A DNA stretch of 20,040 nucleotides from JBAXGE01 sp044344145 (GCA_044344145.1 JBIJDM010000024.1:1-20040); one strand, 5' to 3'; numbered from the stretch's first letter, positions 1-7,713 are shown. Made by a program: numbers and translations. Notes: generated from the sequence alone by a model not told the origin.

Positions 1-2800
1 CCACGCCCACCGGGAGGCCCTGCAACTGTTTGAGCACGGTACCCAACTGGTCGCGGGGGACTTCCAGAAGGATGCGGGTGGCGGATTCGGCGAAGAGCAG
101 AATCGCGTCCTGTTTGGCGTCGGCATTGGCGCTGACACCGGCCAGATCCACCGTGGCGCCCAGACCACCACCAAAACACATCTCCGCCAGCGCCACGCCC
201 AGACCACCTTCGCTGCAATCATGGGCACTGACGGCCAGCCCGCTGGCAATCACATCGGCCACGGCCTGCAACACGCGCGGGGCCTGTTTCAGGTCCACCT
301 GCGGGACGCTGCTGCCGATATGACCATTCAGGGCATAGTATTGGCTGCCGCCCAGTTCGCGCTTGGTCTGACCAACCAAGACCAGATAATTACCCGCCTG
401 CTTGGCGTCCGAGGTCAGCGCCCGCGGCGCCTTGGCCATGACGCTGATCGCAGAAATCAGCAGCGTGTAGGGGATGCAAATCCGCTGGCCGCTGCTGGTG
501 ATGAATTCATTGCTGAGGGAGTCTTTACCCGAGATGAACGGCACGCCATACGCCATGGCCCCGTCATAACAGGCCTTGCACGCCAACACCAGCGCGCCCA
601 GATGCTGGGGATCACTGCACTTGGGCCAGCAGAAGTTATCCAGCACGGCGGTGTACTTCGGATCGCCACCCACGCACACGATGTTGCGCAGGGCCTCATC
701 CATACCATTAAGCGCACCCTGATAGGGGTCAATGTCGGCAAACGGGAATTGGCAACCCACCGCCAGCGCCACGGCCTGCGTGCTGCCGGGCACGGGCCGC
801 ACCACCGAGCCATCGCCGGGGGCGTTCTGGCCGGGGCCGACCAGCGGCTTGATCAAAGTGCCGCCCTGAACTTCGTGGTCGTATTGCCGGATAATCCAAT
901 GCTTGCTGGCCAGCGTGGGCCGGGCCAACAGTTGGTGAATGACGTGCGCGTAATCCGTCGGCACCGGCAAGACCGGTTCCTGCACCTGTGGCGGGGTATA
1001 GTGGGCCTGCCGCACCGGCTGCGGGATGCCATCATGAATAAACGCCATGGTCATCTTGCCGACCTGATGTTCATGATAGAACAGCGTCAGATTACCCGTG
1101 CCGTCAAACGTACCGATATTGGTGGCTTCCACATCTTCACTGGCCGACAACTCCAGCAGCCGCGCCAATTTCTCCGGCGGGACCGCCAATACCATGCGTT
1201 CCTGGGCTTCGGAAATCCAGATTTCCGCATACGACAGACCGTCATATTTCAATGGCACGCGGTCCAGATGCACCGTGGCGCCGGACTTTTCGCCCATTTC
1301 GCCGATCGCACTGGACAACCCGCCCGCGCCGCAATCGGTGATGGCGTTGAACAGCGGGCCATCGGCCTGATCGCGGGCCTGCAGGATCACATCCAGTGTG
1401 CGTTTTTCGGTGATGGCGTTGCCGATTTGTACGGCGTGGCTGAATTCATCCGCGTGCGTGTCGGTGATAACATCCGAACTGAACGTGGCGCCATGAATGC
1501 CATCGCGGCCGGTGCGGCCACCCATGACCACAATGCAGTCGCCGGTTTTCGGGCTGCCCTTCTGGGCGAATTGGTTGGGCATCACGCCCACCGTGCCGCA
1601 GAAGACCAGCGGATTACCCACATAACGGGTGTCAAAATAGACCGCGCCATTGACCGTGGGGATACCCATGCGGTTGCCATAATCACGCACACCCGCGACC
1701 ACGCGCTGGGCGATGCGGCGGGGGTGGATCACGCCCGCGGGCAATTCCGCCGCCGGGGTGGTGGGATCGGCAAAGCAGAAAATATCGGTATTCGCCACCG
1801 GCTTGGCCCCCAGGCCGGTGCCGATGACATCGCGGATCACGCCGCCAATCCCCGTCGCCGCGCCGCCGTAGGGCTCGATGGCCGAGGGGCGGTTGTGCGT
1901 TTCCACCTTCATACACACGGCGTTGTCGGCATCAAAGGCGATCACGCCCGCGTTGTCTTTGAACACGCTCAGACACCAGGGTTTGTTCAGGTCCTGTGTG
2001 GCCTTGAAAATCGTGGACTTGACCAGATTACGGATGACTTCCGGCTGGTCGTCATTCTGCCCGGCAATGGTGAACGAGACCGTGGCCTTGAGCGTCTTGT
2101 GCACGCAGTGCTCGCTCCAGGTCTGGGCGAGGGTTTCCAGTTCCACATCCACCGGATCGCGGTTCTGGCTGCGGAAATAATCTTGTACAGCCTTCATCTC
2201 GGCCAGATCCAGGAACAGATGCCCGCGCCGCGACAGTTCCATCAGCCCCGCATCATCGAGGTTGCGGATGGCGACGATCACCTGCTTGTATTCATATGCC
2301 TTGCCCACGGGGAAATGGTCGGGCACGTAGGCGGTCAGATAGCCCGCTTCGATGCTGTCATTGACCAGCAGACGTTTGCAGATGCTCTGTAAATCTTCGG
2401 CCGTGAGTTCGCCCAGCAGCCGCACGCGCCGGCCGGTGCGGACTTCGATCTTGGGGCTGTGCTCATCCAAGCCCAGCAGGTCGCTGATGGCAATTTCGCA
2501 GCTACCCGCCACGGGGTCCATCACGCCGGGCTTGAGGTGGACATCAATCAGGTGGCCGGTGCCGGGCTTGGTGCCCACCGCGTAGCTTTCGACCACGGGA
2601 TCAATCAACACTTCCTGAGCAATCCGCGCCACGGCGGCGGGGGTCAGGATGGCCGCATCGCCCTGCAGCAAAAACACCCGCGCGGCATCCACGCCCTGGA
2701 CCTGCTTGAAACCCAGCTCATGTAACTCGTGTTTGAGACTGCCGGAGGTGGGGTCATCTTCGGGACGATTGGCAAAAACTTCAACGCGATAAACGGCCAT
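1..2800 (-). CDS. purL: Phosphoribosylformylglycinamidine synthase, PurS-PurL fusion type (partial, 3' end outside window)
   Basis: Catalyses the ATP- and glutamine-dependent conversion of FGAR to FGAM in cytoplasmic purine synthesis. About 933 residues are visible and the stop codon lies beyond base 1. The first 80 or so residues (MAVYRVEVFANRPEDDP...) resemble the small PurS subunit, fused ahead of the PurL body. The PurL motifs follow in order: TWSEHCVHK near residue 228, ETHNRPSAIEPYGGAATGIG near 298, then TGLGAKPVANTDIFCF, DCGAGGLSSAIGEMGEKSG and SEAQERMVLAVPPE, with HDCSEGGLGVALAEM near the visible end. The usual HNHPS is HNRPS here. No glutaminase domain is seen in the visible part, so a separate PurQ is expected elsewhere. 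The ATG at 2800 is preceded by GAGGA at good spacing. Identity is confident; the PurS fusion is read from sequence resemblance only. Confidence 0.95.
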   Translation of the reverse strand, partial: MAVYRVEVFANRPEDDPTSGSLKHELHELGFKQVQGVDAARVFLLQGDAAILTPAAVARIAQEVLIDPVVESYAVGTKPGTGHLIDVHLKPGVMDPVAGSCEIAISDLLGLDEHSPKIEVRTGRRVRLLGELTAEDLQSICKRLLVNDSIEAGYLTAYVPDHFPVGKAYEYKQVIVAIRNLDDAGLMELSRRGHLFLDLAEMKAVQDYFRSQNRDPVDVELETLAQTWSEHCVHKTLKATVSFTIAGQNDDQPEVIRNLVKSTIFKATQDLNKPWCLSVFKDNAGVIAFDADNAVCMKVETHNRPSAIEPYGGAATGIGGVIRDVIGTGLGAKPVANTDIFCFADPTTPAAELPAGVIHPRRIAQRVVAGVRDYGNRMGIPTVNGAVYFDTRYVGNPLVFCGTVGVMPNQFAQKGSPKTGDCIVVMGGRTGRDGIHGATFSSDVITDTHADEFSHAVQIGNAITEKRTLDVILQARDQADGPLFNAITDCGAGGLSSAIGEMGEKSGATVHLDRVPLKYDGLSYAEIWISEAQERMVLAVPPEKLARLLELSASEDVEATNIGTFDGTGNLTLFYHEHQVGKMTMAFIHDGIPQPVRQAHYTPPQVQEPVLPVPTDYAHVIHQLLARPTLASKHWIIRQYDHEVQGGTLIKPLVGPGQNAPGDGSVVRPVPGSTQAVALAVGCQFPFADIDPYQGALNGMDEALRNIVCVGGDPKYTAVLDNFCWPKCSDPQHLGALVLACKACYDGAMAYGVPFISGKDSLSNEFITSSGQRICIPYTLLISAISVMAKAPRALTSDAKQAGNYLVLVGQTKRELGGSQYYALNGHIGSSVPQVDLKQAPRVLQAVADVIASGLAVSAHDCSEGGLGVALAEMCFGGGLGATVDLAGVSANADAKQDAILLFAESATRILLEVPRDQLGTVLKQLQGLPVGV

Positions 2801-2848
2801 GAATGATCCTCGCTTGGGTAGCGCCTATTACGGCAAACGAAAGCGGGG

Positions 2849-2854
2849 ATTATA
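2849..2854 (-). promoter_or_regulatory. Probable -10 box of the purL promoter
   Basis: Read on the minus strand this is a perfect TATAAT, about 48 bases upstream of the purL start. No good -35 hexamer lies at 16 to 18 bases (CTGTAA at 17), so the promoter may be weak or activator-dependent. No PurR-like operator or purine riboswitch was recognised in the leader. Confidence 0.4.
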
Positions 2855-2947
2855 CGCTTTTTGGGAGCTAGTTACAGTCAGCGACCGAAGGAAATCGGCT
2901 TAGTGCGATGCGCTGTCTACGGGTTGGCCCAGAGGAGATCGTTTACA

Positions 2948-2975
2948 TGGATGAAAAGGATGAACGGGATGGATA
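2948..2975. repeat. Short imperfect tandem repeat of GGATGAA-like units
   Basis: Three consecutive units (GGATGAAAA, GGATGAACG, GGATGGAT) lie head to tail. From general knowledge, similar short GGATGAACA-type runs occur in intergenic DNA of many bacteria. Three units are too few to claim a functional element. Confidence 0.3.
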
Positions 2976-3092
2976 AGTACGCATAAGCGAAGCGGGGGAA
3001 GGGATTTTATACAGAAATATTTTTATGTCAGTTACCCCTACCATAGGGCTGTCATAGGGGGGGAGTAAAATACGTAGGTAGAAGGGAGCACT

Positions 3093-3176
3093 ATGTTTAT
3101 GACAGTGTTTGTAACTGTACGTGGTTGCGGAGATGTGGTCCAGGAAGATGTAGTATTGCGAATATTAGCCATTTAG
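3093..3176 (+). CDS. Possible 27-residue small ORF
   Basis: ATG to TAG gives MFMTVFVTVRGCGDVVQEDV followed by seven more residues. A GAAGGGAG sequence ends four bases before the ATG, a plausible SD at short spacing. There is no recognised family. It lies in a gap where nothing else is coded, upstream of the rightward cassette, and could be a leader peptide or chance. The SD is the only support. Confidence 0.2.
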   Translation: MFMTVFVTVRGCGDVVQEDVVLRILAI

Positions 3177-3195
3177 AGAACACGCAGCGTCCCCG

Positions 3196-3219
3196 CGGGT
3201 ATTAGTGATTATATACCCG
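3196..3219. repeat. Inverted repeat upstream of the cassette
   Basis: CGGGTAT (3196-3202) and ATACCCG (3213-3219) form a perfect 7-base inverted repeat around a 10-base AT-rich centre. It lies about 50 bases before the first cassette gene and has no following T run, so it looks more like an operator than a terminator. TATATA within it could be part of a -10 region. The role is inferred. Confidence 0.3.
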
Positions 3220-3271
3220 GCATGTGGATGTGGTGGATGAGAACCGTTGCGGGTTATTAAAGGAGTGTGGA

Positions 3272-3943
3272 ATGGCTAATAAACAAAAGAAGATTACCGA
3301 ACTGGCCTTGGTGGATGCCATTATCAGACGGAGTGTTGCGGCGGTATTTGCACTGCGTACGCCTGCGGGAGTGTTGATGATTCGCCATCAAGAACTCAGC
3401 GCGAGCTGGCCGTTGTTTATGGGTTTGGCGGTTCAGATTCAAAGCCAGACGGCACAGGCCGCAATTGATAATTCCCAGATGCCGTCGCAGTATGCACTGG
3501 ATGTGATTTGCGCCCGCTACCGTGACCAGACGCTCGAGGATTTGGATTTGGCCACCACCGATCATCTGCTGGCCGAGTTGTATCGGTTGGCGCGGGGTGA
3601 TTGGGTGCTGGGTTTCTTTCGGCACAAGCGGAAAAATAACGGCCACTATTCGGGGGTGTGTTGGAATGGTACGCCCATCGGATGTGTCGGATTGGGGGGT
3701 GTGCTGGTCCAGACGCTGCAAGCCAAAGTCTATTTGGCCTTACTGAAAACACGTGAGCCCGGCCTGACCGCATTGGACGAGACCGAAAAAATGATGTTGG
3801 CGGTTAAAGACCACGCGGGGGAAAAGAATCCCTCGTGGCTTTGGATGACCGGGGTATTGCACATGGCGGAGCACACGATGCGGGAGACCGGTTCGAAGCG
3901 TCTGCCGGGCGACGATTTGCGTAAATTTGTATCCATCGACTAA
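3272..3943 (+). CDS. Protein of unknown function, first gene of a beta-CASP cassette
   Basis: A 223-residue protein that I do not recognise. No signal peptide, confident membrane segment or catalytic motif is visible. It has a lysine-rich start (MANKQKKITELALVDAIIRR), a middle with conserved-looking aromatic residues (RGDWVLGFFRHKRKNNGHYS), a glycine-rich stretch (GCVGLGGVLVQTLQAK) and a C-terminal half with SWLWMTGVLHMAEH. I chose ATG 3272 over an in-frame start at 3224 because AAAGGAG (3259-3265) lies just before it. The stop is 14 bases before the start of the RNase J-like gene, which has its own strong SD, so the two are almost certainly co-transcribed. It may be a partner or regulator of that hydrolase; this is inference from gene order alone. 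Confidence 0.8.
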   Translation: MANKQKKITELALVDAIIRRSVAAVFALRTPAGVLMIRHQELSASWPLFMGLAVQIQSQTAQAAIDNSQMPSQYALDVICARYRDQTLEDLDLATTDHLLAELYRLARGDWVLGFFRHKRKNNGHYSGVCWNGTPIGCVGLGGVLVQTLQAKVYLALLKTREPGLTALDETEKMMLAVKDHAGEKNPSWLWMTGVLHMAEHTMRETGSKRLPGDDLRKFVSID

Positions 3944-3957
3944 TTAAAGGAGTCAGC

Positions 3958-5229
3958 ATGAAAGTATGTATTCATCGGGGCAGTAAAGAGATCGGCGGGA
4001 CGTGTGTGGAACTGGAAGCCCAGGGCCAGCGGATGGTGCTGGATGTGGGGGTGCCACTGGATGTGAAAGAGCCCGACCAGTTCCCCCTGCACCCGATCAA
4101 AGGCTTTGAGCAACCTGATCCCAGCCTGCTGGGGGTGGTGATCTCGCATCCGCATCAGGACCATTATGGTCTGGCTTATCGGCTGCCTGAGCAGACCAGC
4201 TTTGCCATCGGTCAGGGCGCGGCCAGCGTGCTGGAAGCGGCGGGGGTCTTTACCCCGGCGGGGCTGACGCTAACCAACGTCACACATCTGGTGGATCGCA
4301 CCCCCTTCACTTGGGGGCCGTTTACGATTACCCCCTATCGGGTGGACCACTCGGCGTTTGATTCGTATGCCGTGCTGGTGGAGGCTGATGGTACCGGCCT
4401 GTTTTACAGTGGCGACCTGCGGGCACATGGCCGCATGGGCGCGTTGTTTCAAGAGTTGCTGCGTTGCCCGCCCGCGCCGGTGGATGTGCTGCTTATGGAG
4501 GGAACCACGCTGGGGCGTATGCAACCCGAGGGCGGTTTTCCCACGGAAGCGGAGTTGGAAGCCAGATTTGTGTCCCTGTTCAATGAGACAAAGGGCATGC
4601 CGTTGGTGTGGTGCTCCGGCCAGAATATTGACCGGATCGTGAGTATTATCAGGGCCTGCATAAAGACGCAGCGCACGCTGATTCTCGATATGTATACCGC
4701 CCATATCCTGCGGGCCACGGGGAATGAGGCCATTCTCGGGGCTTGTGGCAAATATGCCCGGGTGTTTTTGCCGGCGGGTCAGAAACGGCAGATTATTTGG
4801 AAAGAGCGGTTTGATGTGTCCAACCTGTATAAGCCCTACCGTATCTATGGCGATCAAATCGCGGAGACGGCAGCACGTTCGGTAATGCTCTTTCGGCCTT
4901 CGATGGCGGAAGAACTCACCACCCTGGGCTGCCTGCAGGGGGCGCGGTTGATCTATTCGCTATGGTCCGGCTATCTGCAGGATGAAAAACAGAAGCCCTT
5001 CCTGGCCTGGCTGGAAAAACACCAGATTCCCCTTGACATGTGCCACACCTCCGGCCATGCTAGCGTTGCGGATTTGGTCAAGTTACGCAGCGTTTTTCCG
5101 AACGCACCACTTGTCCCCATCCACACCGACCAGCCGGAGCAATTCGAGACCGTATTCGGCAATGTGAAGCGGTGTGGTGATGGCGAATGGTGGGAAGTCG
5201 GCACTATTCGTAGTCTACAACACGCGTAA
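3958..5229 (+). CDS. RNase J-like MBL-fold / beta-CASP metallo-hydrolase
   Basis: A 423-residue protein of the metallo-beta-lactamase superfamily, beta-CASP type, whose members include RNase J and other zinc-dependent nucleases. The metal-binding HxHxDH motif is H64-P-H66-Q-D68-H69. It is followed by VDHSAFDSY (H131), YSGDLRAHGR (D153), HTSGHAS (H363, H367) and PIHTDQPEQF (H389), in the order expected for beta-CASP enzymes. The N-terminal start KVCIHRGSKEIGGTCVELE also fits. At 423 residues it is shorter than full RNase J (about 550) and seems to lack the extra C-terminal domain. The likely substrate is RNA or DNA, but a general hydrolase role cannot be excluded. AAAGGAG precedes the ATG. It is linked to the unknown upstream gene by a 14-base gap and followed after 86 bases by a putative nuclease. 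Confidence 0.85.
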   Translation: MKVCIHRGSKEIGGTCVELEAQGQRMVLDVGVPLDVKEPDQFPLHPIKGFEQPDPSLLGVVISHPHQDHYGLAYRLPEQTSFAIGQGAASVLEAAGVFTPAGLTLTNVTHLVDRTPFTWGPFTITPYRVDHSAFDSYAVLVEADGTGLFYSGDLRAHGRMGALFQELLRCPPAPVDVLLMEGTTLGRMQPEGGFPTEAELEARFVSLFNETKGMPLVWCSGQNIDRIVSIIRACIKTQRTLILDMYTAHILRATGNEAILGACGKYARVFLPAGQKRQIIWKERFDVSNLYKPYRIYGDQIAETAARSVMLFRPSMAEELTTLGCLQGARLIYSLWSGYLQDEKQKPFLAWLEKHQIPLDMCHTSGHASVADLVKLRSVFPNAPLVPIHTDQPEQFETVFGNVKRCGDGEWWEVGTIRSLQHA

Positions 5230-5315
5230 AGGATGTTTTTTAGCAGGCGTGCGTCTCAACCGTTTTGATCTTAAAGTGAAGCGCATAAACTACTTTTATT
5301 CAAGGAGAATTTGCA

Positions 5316-6458
5316 ATGACAGATCAACAAGCAGTGGAACTGAAACAGGGAGTTGGTAAATATGCACAGCTTGAAAAAGTCGTTCTGGAACGATTGGAAT
5401 CCCCTGCGGGCAAGGAAAGACTCGCTGAAAGACGCAAGAAAATCAGGGAAGTAGCACCCGTGATCAAAACAAACATTGCGGATAGTAAGTCTCAACTCAG
5501 ATCGCGTAAAGGGGTATGGTTCTCGACGACACAAGGGCAGGCAGCAGCAGCCGCAAACGGCCATGCAACACTTAGTGTCCAGATGCTAGGAAAAGAAATT
5601 GGGAAGCTGGTGATTAATTTGAATGCGGAACGACGCTATACATTCCGCCCGACGTGGGAATGCTTACCAAATGAGGCTGACTCATCGAAGAGGGTAATGA
5701 AACGTATTAAGCAGGAGGACGCCGTCCTCCCCGCATGGACATGGAGTGGGGATAGGTCAGACGCTAGATATATTAATGAATATTTAAAGGATTGTCGCGA
5801 GGCGTGGGGCAAGGGCAAAGAGCAGGAAAGAGAAATTCAGTGGCAACTAGCCTATGCGTTGATTGGTCCTAAAAAACAAGCTAAAGAAAAAGTGGTCCAC
5901 AATAAAAAAAACGTTCATGGCCTCAAAGATCGACGCGCTGTTTGCTGGGTAGGACGGCCTACCGAAATTGGTGTATGTCTAAGACTTGACGGAGAACTTG
6001 CCGTTAGTGCTGGTGGTATTGATTTGATGGTCCGAACTCGGAACGGGCCAGACAGATGGCAAAGAGATGCGTTTTTTGAGGTATTTGAAGTAAAACGTGC
6101 AACTCGAAGGAATGATATAAATGATTTTGAAAATGCAGTAAAGCAAGCGATACGATATGCGATTGCGATTCACCAGGAAGCGAATCATTCAAAAGAAACA
6201 CAGGCAGATTACCGGATGGCCTTTGGTTCAGCCAGTGACGCACCCCTCGATTTTGGTGTTGTAATAGTAATTGACGCGAAAGATGCGGAAAGATTTAAAG
6301 AAAAATTAGAAATAATGTTTTCGTCCTACGAGCCTCATCCCGAAACGTCAGTCGTTAAATGCTTGAGAGTCCTAACTTATAACTGGAATAATAAGACGCA
6401 GACGGCCAGTGGTTGGAAATGGTTCAAAGAGTCAAAGCGGTCCACGAAAACAGACTAG
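5316..6458 (+). CDS. Putative PD-(D/E)XK-type nuclease of unknown family
   Basis: A 380-residue soluble protein. Residues 1-65 are rich in charged residues and may form a coiled coil. The middle (about 66-205) has no recognised domain. Near the C-terminus is a pattern typical of the PD-(D/E)XK nuclease fold: E217, then GGIDLM with D236, then FFEVFEVKR with E258 and K260, then AVKQAIRYA with Q277. Weak sequence conservation is normal for this superfamily, so the call rests on motif order and spacing. A good SD (AAGGAGAA) precedes the ATG. Codon use and base composition are much AT-richer than upstream genes, which suggests separate acquisition. It lies 86 bases after the beta-CASP gene, so a joint role in defence or RNA/DNA processing is possible but not shown. 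Catalytic assignments are inference. Confidence 0.65.
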   Translation: MTDQQAVELKQGVGKYAQLEKVVLERLESPAGKERLAERRKKIREVAPVIKTNIADSKSQLRSRKGVWFSTTQGQAAAAANGHATLSVQMLGKEIGKLVINLNAERRYTFRPTWECLPNEADSSKRVMKRIKQEDAVLPAWTWSGDRSDARYINEYLKDCREAWGKGKEQEREIQWQLAYALIGPKKQAKEKVVHNKKNVHGLKDRRAVCWVGRPTEIGVCLRLDGELAVSAGGIDLMVRTRNGPDRWQRDAFFEVFEVKRATRRNDINDFENAVKQAIRYAIAIHQEANHSKETQADYRMAFGSASDAPLDFGVVIVIDAKDAERFKEKLEIMFSSYEPHPETSVVKCLRVLTYNWNNKTQTASGWKWFKESKRSTKTD

Positions 6459-6586
6459 ACGCGGCAATCGTGCCACGTTGGCGGTATCCGCATGTCCAGA
6501 TAAACCGCATTAAGCTGGACGAACGTCGTTTTACTTCGTTCATGTATGCATCAACAAAGTTAATCTTGACCTCGTCAAGAAAGGGG
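6459..6586. other. Gap without a gene inside the AT-rich segment
   Basis: About 130 bases with no open frame of note and no terminator-like hairpin that I can see. It separates the putative nuclease gene from the small unknown ORF. Confidence 0.4.
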
Positions 6587-6591
6587 ATGTC

Positions 6592-7056
6592 ATGGAAAAA
6601 TCTTACAGCTACCTGCTTGAGTTCTGTGGCCATAATGGTGTTTCTGGTACTTGGTTGTGTTCCACGTTGCACAGCCTGGCGGTCTGCGAGAGTCACATTT
6701 TAATGTTAAACTTTGATATGGAGGAGGGCGAAAGGCTCTATCCGATGAATGCCCCGATTGCAGACGACAAATTGCGTGAATTTGGTTGGACTGGTCCTTG
6801 GTTATCAACCCCCCAACAAAAAGTCGCCCCGAGATCGAGACCGAAGTCCTATTTCCCTATCGATGGGATGTTGTTTTTAGCTGTAACCTATGCGACTTAT
6901 TGCCGGGGCGGTACCATGTGGACAACACTTGAGCGCGTGCCCTATCGGGTTAGCGAGAATGAAAGAATGCAGGCACGTTGGGAAGCAGAACGCATACAAA
7001 TTGCCAATGAAGCGCAGACTAGAAAAACGCCCCCTCCACCCGCACCATGGGCATGA
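6592..7056 (+). CDS. Small protein of unknown function, reading frame of the N-terminus uncertain
   Basis: The open frame gives 154 residues, unrecognised. AAGGGGAT sits five bases before ATG 6592, supporting this start. The first 37 residues look unusual for a soluble protein start, while another frame opening at ATG 6587 reads MSWKNLTATCLSSVAIMVFL then VLGC, like a lipoprotein signal peptide, and stops at TAA 6701-6703. An in-frame ATG at 6703 (MLNFDMEEGERLYPM) overlaps that stop. The rest holds WTGPWLSTPQQK, YFPIDGMLFLAVTYATYC and a charged C-terminus ending in TPPPPAPWA. Either the gene starts at 6592 or 6703, or a frameshift has separated a signal peptide from its lipoprotein. It ends 13 bases from the convergent nitroreductase stop. 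Confidence 0.5.
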   Translation: MEKSYSYLLEFCGHNGVSGTWLCSTLHSLAVCESHILMLNFDMEEGERLYPMNAPIADDKLREFGWTGPWLSTPQQKVAPRSRPKSYFPIDGMLFLAVTYATYCRGGTMWTTLERVPYRVSENERMQARWEAERIQIANEAQTRKTPPPPAPWA

Positions 7057-7069
7057 GTAGGCACCCGGC

Positions 7070-7585
7070 TTAGAACCGGTTCCAGTGGATCACTTCATCC
7101 AAGGCCCGTTTGCGGGCGCGGGGTTTTTCCGTCTTTGCGTAGCCGAGGGTGACCATCGTGACTAATTTGTAGGTGGGCGGGACCGAGAGCAGCGCGGCGA
7201 TTTGACTGGCGTAGGGTTTCTTATCCCCGGCGATCCAGCACGAACTCACACCCAGCGCTGTGGCGGCGACCAGCATATTTTGCGTCGCGGCGGAGCCGTC
7301 TTCCACGTAGTACTTGGTTTCCATACAAAATACTGCGATGCAAATCGGAGCATGGGCGATAAACGCGCCGTTCTCGGTCATGCTGGCAATCTGCCGACGC
7401 AGCATTTCATCCGAGAAAATCACAAACTCCCACGGCTGTTCATTGCGCGCGGTGGCGGCCATGCGGCCAGCGTCAATAATCTGCTCGATGAGTGTCACCG
7501 GCACGGTTTGTTCGCTGTAGTCCCGACAACTGACGCGGTTCTTAATGGCCGTCAGAGCATCCATGGGGGTGGTAACTGTATTCAT
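7070..7585 (-). CDS. Nitroreductase-family FMN oxidoreductase
   Basis: A 171-residue protein of the nitroreductase / FMN-dependent NAD(P)H oxidoreductase family. Typical features are the RVSCRDYSEQTV motif near residue 18 (phosphate contact to FMN), AGRMAATARNEQPWEFVIF, the SAATQNMLVAATALGVSSCW helix and VTLGYAKTEKPRARK. The length suits the short single-domain members, which act as dimers. The substrate is unknown; some relatives serve in nitroaromatic reduction, others in cofactor metabolism. ATG 7585 has an excellent AGGAGG seven bases upstream, so the longer frame beginning at 7615 is not used. It has its own promoter (7654-7682) and is monocistronic by context. Confidence 0.9.
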   Translation of the reverse strand: MNTVTTPMDALTAIKNRVSCRDYSEQTVPVTLIEQIIDAGRMAATARNEQPWEFVIFSDEMLRRQIASMTENGAFIAHAPICIAVFCMETKYYVEDGSAATQNMLVAATALGVSSCWIAGDKKPYASQIAALLSVPPTYKLVTMVTLGYAKTEKPRARKRALDEVIHWNRF

Positions 7586-7653
7586 CGTTGTTCCTCCTGG
7601 GCACATATCACACAAAATCTGCCGTGTGTTTCCCTACGAAGATATACACCAAA

Positions 7654-7682
7654 AGTATAGCCTTGTCATCTGGGTCTGTAAA
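7654..7682 (-). promoter_or_regulatory. Sigma-70-like promoter of the nitroreductase gene
   Basis: On the minus strand TTTACA (7677-7682) and TATACT (7654-7659) are separated by exactly 17 bases, each matching five of six consensus bases. The predicted transcript would have a leader of about 60 bases. The -35 box overlaps the T tract of the preceding terminator. Confidence 0.6.
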
Positions 7683-7713
7683 AAAACGTGGCCAACCAGT
7701 TCGGTTGGCCACG
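7679..7713 (-). terminator. Rho-independent terminator of the secreted-protein operon
   Basis: An 11-base perfect stem, CGTGGCCAACC (7687-7697) and GGTTGGCCACG (7703-7713), with a 5-base loop. On the minus strand it is followed by a run of seven T. It lies about 30 bases past the stop of the gene at 7744-8427. Confidence 0.9.

Larger units (their letters stand above)
2855..3271. other. Intergenic region between divergent purL and the beta-CASP cassette
   Basis: A stretch of about 400 bases with no convincing long gene. It holds an imperfect GGATGAA-type short repeat (about 2948-2975), a run of G at 3058-3064, a possible 27-codon ORF at 3093-3176 and an inverted repeat at 3196-3219. Its composition is mixed and it has more AT-rich patches than the flanking genes. 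Confidence 0.5.

Noticed and set aside
221..2392. 723-codon open frame on the plus strand
   Set aside because: It lies antisense to purL, whose motifs are unmistakable. The frame is a by-product of GC-rich codon use and its translation resembles no family.
7073..7082. 10-base palindrome GAACCGGTTC near the nitroreductase stop
   Set aside because: Too short and lacks a T run, so not called a terminator; it lies inside the coding end.
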